Shown one piece after another: positions 58,546 through 64,000 of a stretch of 64,000 nucleotides of DNA (its first letter is position 1; every line of letters starts with the position of its first letter). Where the stretch lies: the NCBI GenBank assembly GCA_913019905.1, contig CAJVZD010000015.1, positions 47,831 through 111,830 of the forward strand, read 5' to 3'. The position numbers and the translations under genes are program-made. The notes below the pieces were generated by a model, which ran no database searches, was not told where the DNA came from, and was given only the letters and a program-made list of their open reading frames with translations. The stretch comes from an uncultured Cellvibrionales bacterium (GTDB lineage: Bacteria > Pseudomonadota > Gammaproteobacteria > Pseudomonadales > Dasaniaceae).

Positions 58546-59244
58546 TCAGCCCCTGCAGGGCGATAATTCCTGCTCTAATTGCTGCAGACGCTGCGGTGTT
58601 CCCACATCAACCCACGAACCACTATAAAACTCACCGGAAATTCGACCCTCGGCCATTGCTGCCAGCAGTGGTACTCGCAGCGCGAAAGATTGCTCAGTTG
58701 AGCCTGTAAATAAACGCGGGTCTAATACGCTAATGCCCGCGTAGGTAGCGTTTTTGCCCTTACCTTTCAACGGAATTCCGGTCACGGTTTTGAGGCACAC
58801 CTGCCCATTATCGCGCAGGAAAAAGTCCCCTTGTGTATGATGCCCCGGATTTTCAACCATCACCAAATGAGCCAGGTCCAATTGGCAATCGAGCAAGCGT
58901 GCAAACGGATAGTCAGTCCAGATATCACCATTACAAATAATAAAAGGCTCATCTCCTAATAATGGCAACGCTTGCAGAATACCGCCCCCGGTCTCTAAGG
59001 GTTCCTGCTCGGCAGAATATTCAATGTTTGCCCCATATTGACTACCGTTTCCAAGAGCATCCACAATCTGCATACCAAGATAGGCATGATTTATCACAAT
59101 ATCGTCAATACCGGCTGCGACCATTGATTCTATGTGGTGCACGATGAGTGGCTTTCCCGCGACTTCCAATAGAGGCTTTGGCATCTTATCCGTTAGCGGT
59201 CGCATCCGCTCGCCACGGCCCGCCGCCAAAATCATCGCCTTCAC
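58546..59244 (-). CDS. murU: N-acetylmuramate alpha-1-phosphate uridylyltransferase
   Basis: Makes UDP-MurNAc from MurNAc-1-P in the recycling path that bypasses de novo synthesis and MurA (the fosfomycin target). The nucleotidyltransferase signature LAAGRGERMRPLTDKMPKPL is at residues 6-25, ICNGDIWTDYP carries the metal Asp, and GSWVDVGTP closes the site. 232 residues. The GTG start overlaps the amgK stop by one base. The pairing with amgK next to lptD-surA is as in Pseudomonas, which supports MurU over other sugar nucleotidyltransferases. Confidence 0.93.
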   Translation of the reverse strand: MKAMILAAGRGERMRPLTDKMPKPLLEVAGKPLIVHHIESMVAAGIDDIVINHAYLGMQIVDALGNGSQYGANIEYSAEQEPLETGGGILQALPLLGDEPFIICNGDIWTDYPFARLLDCQLDLAHLVMVENPGHHTQGDFFLRDNGQVCLKTVTGIPLKGKGKNATYAGISVLDPRLFTGSTEQSFALRVPLLAAMAEGRISGEFYSGSWVDVGTPQRLQQLEQELSPCRG

Positions 59245-60335
59245 TAAACCTTTTCCTCGCTCGAAATATCTATTGCTGCGGCATTATTCGCGATCGACTC
59301 CGACGTCCGCTGCTTAACCACTTTCAATAAGCGGGAGAGCGCTGATAACTCCGGACGACGTTTGGCTACGGTATCGAGATAGGCAAAGAAACGCGGCACA
59401 TCCGTCAGATAGCGCGGCTTGCCGTCTCGATGGCAAATACGAGAAAAAATCCCGATAACTTTCAAGTGCCGCTGCGCCCCCATATAGTCGCAATCGCGCA
59501 AAAAGGCCTCAAAATCCTCGGGAACAGGCAATTCAGCGGCGACCGCCTTTACCCAATATTGCTGTAGCCCGGATCTCACAACATTTTCTGGCCAGCTTAT
59601 GAACGCGTCCTTAAATAAACAGATTGGATCGTAACTTATCGGCCCACAAACGGCGTCCTGAAAGTCCAATACACCCGGGATTATCGGCGTATTATTATGA
59701 CCCTCAAGAAATTGGTCGTCCGCCACCATTAGATTACGAGGCATATAATCGCGGTGCACGAAAGTCGTTGCTTGCGCCGACACCTGATCGACCAACTGAT
59801 CGAATAAAGAGTCCAGTAATCGGCGCAGCTCAGGGTCAATATCTAAACCTAAATGGCGCTGTAGATACCATTCAACAAACAATTCCAACTCTCGATGCAG
59901 CAATTTCCCGTCATAAGGGGGCAATAATTTTTGCTTGCCTGAGCGCTGTATAAGTATGAGAGAATCAATCGCCGCCTCAAACATCGGGCTAGCGTTCGAC
60001 ATATCGAAAGCGTCCGAGGTCATCACCTCCAGAAAAGTTTGCGACCCCAAATCACTTAATAATAAAAACCCCCGGTCAAGATCTTCAGCAATAACATCGG
60101 GAACCAATACCCCGGCGCCGGCGAGTAAGCTGGCTACTTTAACAAAGGGCCGGCAATCCTCTGTCTCAGGGGGAGCGTCCATGGCAATAAGTGAGCGATC
60201 AGACAACGTATAACGAAAATATCGCCTAAAGCTTGCATCGCTAGACGCAGACACACCGATCAAATCTTGACCAAGCTGAAGTGACAACCATTTTTCCAGT
60301 GAGATCTGACGCGCATCGGGACCAAATTCGGTCAA
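59244..60335 (-). CDS. amgK: N-acetylmuramate/N-acetylglucosamine 1-kinase
   Basis: Aminoglycoside-phosphotransferase-fold kinase that makes MurNAc-1-P for MurU. FVHRDYMPRNLMV (Brenner's HxD catalytic motif) and GVLDFQDAVCGPISYD (metal Asp) are clear. The open frame extends to a GTG at 60434, but the TTG at 60335 has GGAGAG 6 nt upstream, gives 363 residues and a normal N-terminus (EFGPDARQISLEKWLSLQL), and leaves the intergenic space free for a divergent promoter; I prefer it. Confidence 0.92.
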   Translation of the reverse strand: MTEFGPDARQISLEKWLSLQLGQDLIGVSASSDASFRRYFRYTLSDRSLIAMDAPPETEDCRPFVKVASLLAGAGVLVPDVIAEDLDRGFLLLSDLGSQTFLEVMTSDAFDMSNASPMFEAAIDSLILIQRSGKQKLLPPYDGKLLHRELELFVEWYLQRHLGLDIDPELRRLLDSLFDQLVDQVSAQATTFVHRDYMPRNLMVADDQFLEGHNNTPIIPGVLDFQDAVCGPISYDPICLFKDAFISWPENVVRSGLQQYWVKAVAAELPVPEDFEAFLRDCDYMGAQRHLKVIGIFSRICHRDGKPRYLTDVPRFFAYLDTVAKRRPELSALSRLLKVVKQRTSESIANNAAAIDISSEEKV

Positions 60336-60485
60336 GGCTTGCTCTCCTTTATTTATTTCGGGGTAAGGTAAGTACGATGTTAGCGGGCTTTCCAGTGAAG
60401 AATGCTTTATTATCGACGCACCCAATGATGGCACAAAAATACCTCAGTGTATAAACAACGACGGCATTCGCGACAACAGCATTTT

Positions 60486-63038
60486 ATGGCAGTATTTATA
60501 TCCAATAACAAAGCATTTTTCCACAGGCTGAATTTAATCATATTTATCTTTATGCCGACACTAATAAGTGCCCAAACCAATAACCTCAATCAAAGCGAAT
60601 GGTCTTGCAATGGAAATCTGGAGGGTAACTGGCAATGCGCGCAAGAAGCCAAAGAGAATCGCAGCATAGCGAAAAAGAAAAGATCATCGAATAGAACAAC
60701 AAGGCAAAAAAACACCGGCAACGACAATGCTTACTCCCAATGGGACTGGGTCCCAAAGAACCAAATGCAAGATTCTTCACTATGCAACACAGGCTGTGAC
60801 GGCGCTTATATTGAGCCCACCCCAAACTGGCAAGACGCCGATAAAGAACCTCAAAACGCTGCCGTTCATGCAGAAGCTAGTGACCTTACTGCAGAAAATC
60901 AGGAAACGACCTTTAAAGGTAGCGTCGTCATCAGTCAGGGTCACCGTCGAATCCTGGCGAACAATGTAGTCATTGACCGAAACACTCAGGAAATGACGAT
61001 AGTCGGTGATGTTGAAATCAGAGAACCGCAATTATTAATCCGCGCTGAAAATGCTCACATCAATAACGAAACCAATACCGGTCAATTTGGGCACACCCGG
61101 TTTTTGTTTCACGAGCAAGGAATTCGAGGTTCCGCGGAAAAACTAGTACGCAATCAAGACAATACAACAACCATTGAGCATGGCAGCATAACCCAATGTA
61201 CTCCCGACGACGAAACCTGGTTATTTGAAGCTGAAAATATACTACTGAACACAGAAACAGGATTAGGGACCGCAAGAAAGGCCAAACTGATTGTTAAAGG
61301 CATTCCTGTTGGCTATTTGCCCTACTTGACGTTTCCAATAGATGACCGGCGCACCTCTGGTTTTTTATGGCCAGCATTCGGAAGCAGTGCTGACAGCGGA
61401 TTTAATGTTACCACCCCCTACTATTGGAACCTGGCACCCAATCTGGACGCAACGATAGCGCCCCAGTATATTTCAAACCGGGGCACCATGCTTGAGGTAG
61501 AAGTCAGGCAGCTCGGTCAATATGGAGAATGGACATTCGGTGCTGCACAGCTGAACGACAAACTTTACAGCGCGAACCCTTCACCCAGCCTAAGCGAAAA
61601 AGAGCTCAACAATTTACCGCCAAGAGATCATCGATGGCTAAGCCATGTCGCGCAAAAGGGCAATTTCTCTGGTATCAACACAACCATTGACTACACAAAA
61701 GTCAGTGACAATAGGTACTTTCAAGACTTACCCAACAACAGTTTAGATGTAAAACGTACTCGTCATTTAAAGCAACAGGTGGCGCTTGATTACAGTCGCG
61801 GCGCCTGGCAGGCGGAGGTCGTTGCAGAACAAAGACAAACCCTTGATGACGACCTCGACAAACAATATAAGATCATGCCTCGCCTCAGCCTTGTACGAAA
61901 TAACAGCGGCAGCAGTTTCGAAACTCAATGGCTGGCGCAAACTGAAATTACCGACTTTCAGCACGATGATTCGATTGAAAAAGGGGGCGAGTTTGTCACT
62001 GGACAAAGAGCCTATGTCGAAACAGGTATTAGCTACCCCATGCATTGGGCGGCAGGCTTTTTAATTCCCACGCTAAAAGTTCGCCACCTAAACTACGACC
62101 TTGACGACCTGCATAATAACAGCAGCAGTACTACACTGACCGCTACAACACCCATGGCGACCGTGGATATGGGCCTTATATTTGAGCGCGCCATGAGCAT
62201 GCAAGACGCCCAATATACGCAGACGCTTGAACCCAGGCTATATTATTTCTATAGCGAATATGAAGAGCAACTTGAGCACCCCGATTTTGACAGCAAAGAA
62301 TTGACCTTTAGCTACAACCAACTCTTCAGAGACACGCGTTTTTCTGGTCACGACAGATTAGATGATGCAAACCAGATCTCTATCGGCGTGACCAGCCGCT
62401 TTATAGAAGACCAATCCGGACGAGAAGTAATCACAGCCAGTATAGGCCAAACATTATTCTTCGAAGATCGCCGAGTGAGCCTCGAAACAGACCTGACAAG
62501 CGCAACACAAAGCAAGTCTTTTATTGCGACAGAAATTCAATACCAGCCATTTAATAAACTGTGGTTCAATAATACCTTACTGTGGGATTCACGTCAGAAC
62601 CGGCTTCAGGAAGGCGGATTCAGTTTTCACTATCAAACTCAGGCCGATAGCCTATACAATCTCAGCTACAAGTTTCGACGCGATGGTGACAGCAACCTAA
62701 TTACTGGCGTGCAACACCTTGAACAGGTGGACGCCTCACTATTATTGCCAATAAACAACAACTGGTCATGGTATAGTCGCCTCCAGTACGATATAACTGA
62801 GAAAAATAGCATAGACTCTTTAATAGGCATGCAATATGAAGACTGCTGCTGGAAAGTCAGGCTACTCTATCAAGAAGGTTTTGAAGATGAATTTATCAGT
62901 GAACCTGAAGGCAGTTTACTGGTCGAAACCGACTACGCATTTATTATCGAATTTCATCTAAAAGGACTGGGTGGACTCGGTAGTAAATCCATTGAAATTT
63001 TAAAAGAAAGTATTTTAGGCTATGAAGATCTTGAATAA
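60486..63038 (+). CDS. lptD: LPS-assembly protein LptD
   Basis: Outer-membrane barrel that, with LptE, inserts LPS in the outer leaflet. Signal peptide about 1-31 (RLNLIIFIFMPTLISAQ). The periplasmic OstA/LptA-like domain (about 115-235) has EGSVVISQGHRR-type strands. The long C-terminal beta-barrel ends with the diagnostic QYEDCCWKVRLLYQ, whose adjacent Cys787-Cys788 pair with N-terminal cysteines. The frame is open to a GTG at 60447; I use ATG 60486. 850 residues. surA overlaps its end by 17 nt. Confidence 0.96.
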   Translation: MAVFISNNKAFFHRLNLIIFIFMPTLISAQTNNLNQSEWSCNGNLEGNWQCAQEAKENRSIAKKKRSSNRTTRQKNTGNDNAYSQWDWVPKNQMQDSSLCNTGCDGAYIEPTPNWQDADKEPQNAAVHAEASDLTAENQETTFKGSVVISQGHRRILANNVVIDRNTQEMTIVGDVEIREPQLLIRAENAHINNETNTGQFGHTRFLFHEQGIRGSAEKLVRNQDNTTTIEHGSITQCTPDDETWLFEAENILLNTETGLGTARKAKLIVKGIPVGYLPYLTFPIDDRRTSGFLWPAFGSSADSGFNVTTPYYWNLAPNLDATIAPQYISNRGTMLEVEVRQLGQYGEWTFGAAQLNDKLYSANPSPSLSEKELNNLPPRDHRWLSHVAQKGNFSGINTTIDYTKVSDNRYFQDLPNNSLDVKRTRHLKQQVALDYSRGAWQAEVVAEQRQTLDDDLDKQYKIMPRLSLVRNNSGSSFETQWLAQTEITDFQHDDSIEKGGEFVTGQRAYVETGISYPMHWAAGFLIPTLKVRHLNYDLDDLHNNSSSTTLTATTPMATVDMGLIFERAMSMQDAQYTQTLEPRLYYFYSEYEEQLEHPDFDSKELTFSYNQLFRDTRFSGHDRLDDANQISIGVTSRFIEDQSGREVITASIGQTLFFEDRRVSLETDLTSATQSKSFIATEIQYQPFNKLWFNNTLLWDSRQNRLQEGGFSFHYQTQADSLYNLSYKFRRDGDSNLITGVQHLEQVDASLLLPINNNWSWYSRLQYDITEKNSIDSLIGMQYEDCCWKVRLLYQEGFEDEFISEPEGSLLVETDYAFIIEFHLKGLGGLGSKSIEILKESILGYEDLE

Positions 63039-64000
63039 GTTAAGTAGTAACACCAGAATTTCCGCGGCAAGCAACCCAAATCATGGCACATTGAGTCGAT
63101 GGCTGATCGCCGTTTTGACCGTGCTTTTTATCTATGCTCCCGCCGTATCAGCTAAAAATCAATCCTTAGAAAAAATCATAGCGATCGTAGATGACGACGT
63201 TTTACTCGCGAGCGAACTGAGAGAACGCGTCGACCAGATTATGACTAAAATCAAGCAATCGGGCCAGCAACAACCGCCAGAGGCGCAACTGCAACAAGAT
63301 ATTCTCGATCAATTGATTTTGGAAAACATTCAAATGCAGTTGGCTCGCCGTGCCGGACTAAGGATCAGTGATGCGCAGCTAACCGCCACCATCGAGCGCA
63401 TCGCCCGACAAAACAACATGAGCTTGGATCAATTTAGAGACGCGCTTAAAAATGAAGGGCAATCCTACATTTCATTTCGCGAACAAATTAGAAAAGACAC
63501 CATTTTACAACAGATTCAAAAAGGCAATGTGAATCAGCGCATTAAAGTTACGCCACAGGAGATCGCTAATTTTCTGGAATCTGAAGAAGGCGAATCAATG
63601 ACCGCGCCAGAATATCGCATGCTCCATACGTTAATCCCCTTAGCCGCCAAAAGTGATTCCAGCGCAGAAGAACAAACACAGCGATATACCGATGAACTTT
63701 TCCAAAAAATCCAGGACGGTGCAGATTATGCGGAAACCATTCGTAATAATGGCCAGTTACAACTCTCTATAAGCGACTTGGGCTGGCGTAAAGCCACGGA
63801 TTTACCTAGCATTTTTTCCGGATTGACAACCACACTTGAAAAAGGTCAAACAGCTTCACCGCTGAAGAGCGCTGGCGGCTATCATTTGGTCAAACTCCTT
63901 GACAAACGTGGTGACGGAGAAGTCATTCCACAAACCAAGGCTAGCCACATTCTGTTAAAGCCTTCTGCGATCCGCGATGAAGGCGCCACGGAGTCAGCTA
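63022..64000 (+). CDS. surA: Periplasmic chaperone/peptidyl-prolyl isomerase SurA, 5' part
   Basis: Chaperone for outer-membrane proteins including LptD. 326 codons are visible before the window ends. A long n-region and hydrophobic core (about 26-44, cleavage after AVSA) form the signal peptide. EKIIAIVDDDVLLASELRER starts the chaperone domain, the first parvulin domain starts near EYRMLHTLIPL (about 196), and the second begins at TKASHILLKP. The ATG at 63022 lies inside the 3' end of lptD (17-nt overlap), so translation is probably coupled. Confidence 0.96.
   Translation, partial: MKILNKLSSNTRISAASNPNHGTLSRWLIAVLTVLFIYAPAVSAKNQSLEKIIAIVDDDVLLASELRERVDQIMTKIKQSGQQQPPEAQLQQDILDQLILENIQMQLARRAGLRISDAQLTATIERIARQNNMSLDQFRDALKNEGQSYISFREQIRKDTILQQIQKGNVNQRIKVTPQEIANFLESEEGESMTAPEYRMLHTLIPLAAKSDSSAEEQTQRYTDELFQKIQDGADYAETIRNNGQLQLSISDLGWRKATDLPSIFSGLTTTLEKGQTASPLKSAGGYHLVKLLDKRGDGEVIPQTKASHILLKPSAIRDEGATESA

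Overview
The window reads as a contiguous piece of a gammaproteobacterial chromosome. It is most like the Pseudomonas / Cellvibrionaceae branch, probably a marine species; that placement is inference from gene order, moderate GC and protein sequence, not from a marker search. Nearly everything is core metabolism and macromolecular synthesis. I see no prophage, transposase, integrase or CRISPR array.

Layout: (1) 1-5.2 kb, plus strand: the 3' end of folK, a deoxynucleoside kinase, panB, panC and acs (folate, dNTP salvage, pantothenate, acetate activation). (2) 5.3-12.0 kb, minus strand: YbaK-type deacylase, DNA polymerase II, a YajG-type lipoprotein, a DUF2333 protein, a PCuAC copper chaperone and a TPR-like lipoprotein. 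(3) 12.3-25.3 kb, plus strand: dsbD-aroQ-accB-accC-prmA-(zinc-ribbon/DUF3426)-dusB-fis-purH-purD, an order also found in Pseudomonas, followed by coq7. (4) 25.3-34.7 kb, minus strand: an isolated short flagellin, a DEDDh exonuclease, a Lon-N domain protein, a cysteine-cluster protein, an HAE3/MMPL-type RND exporter, mpl, a PilZ protein and the pyrophosphatase pump hppA. (5) 34.7-38.2 kb, the one accessory-looking stretch: about 1 kb with little coding, an unrecognised AP2-like protein behind a very long hairpin, a cytosolic-looking M15 peptidase, a TfoX-C-like protein and a small Rieske protein. (6) 38.2-54.2 kb, minus strand: the classic block rlmE-ftsH-folP-glmM-tpiA-secG-tRNA-Leu-tRNA-fMet-rimP-nusA-infB-rbfA-truB-rpsO-pnp, with yhbY divergent from rlmE. 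(7) 54.6-58.5 kb: a spermidine-synthase-like methyltransferase, a PhnA-domain protein, a REP/MITE-like palindromic element, rpe and a DUF3530 protein. (8) 58.5-64 kb: murU and amgK (minus) divergent from lptD-surA (plus); surA runs off the window.

The genes form several working sets. accB/accC supply malonyl-CoA. dusB and fis are translationally coupled. purH and purD make IMP. rimP through pnp is the translation and RNA-turnover operon. glmM, mpl, amgK and murU are cell-wall precursor synthesis and recycling, and lptD with its chaperone surA builds the outer membrane.

The least conventional structure I found is a triplicated 23-bp repeat at the start of the spermidine-synthase-like gene (55358-55426). 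Each copy carries TAATG, giving a chain of two 7-codon mini-ORFs linked to each other and to the gene by 1-nt stop/start overlaps. Other notable points are a 142-bp MITE-like palindrome sitting exactly on the phnA stop codon, a 29-bp near-perfect inverted repeat, a 10-bp operator-like inverted repeat in the divergent M15/TfoX-C promoter, an initiator tRNA with a U1:U72 mismatch, and several proteins with odd low-complexity segments (DusB tail, RND loop, SecG tail). I did not find a clearly new multi-gene system.
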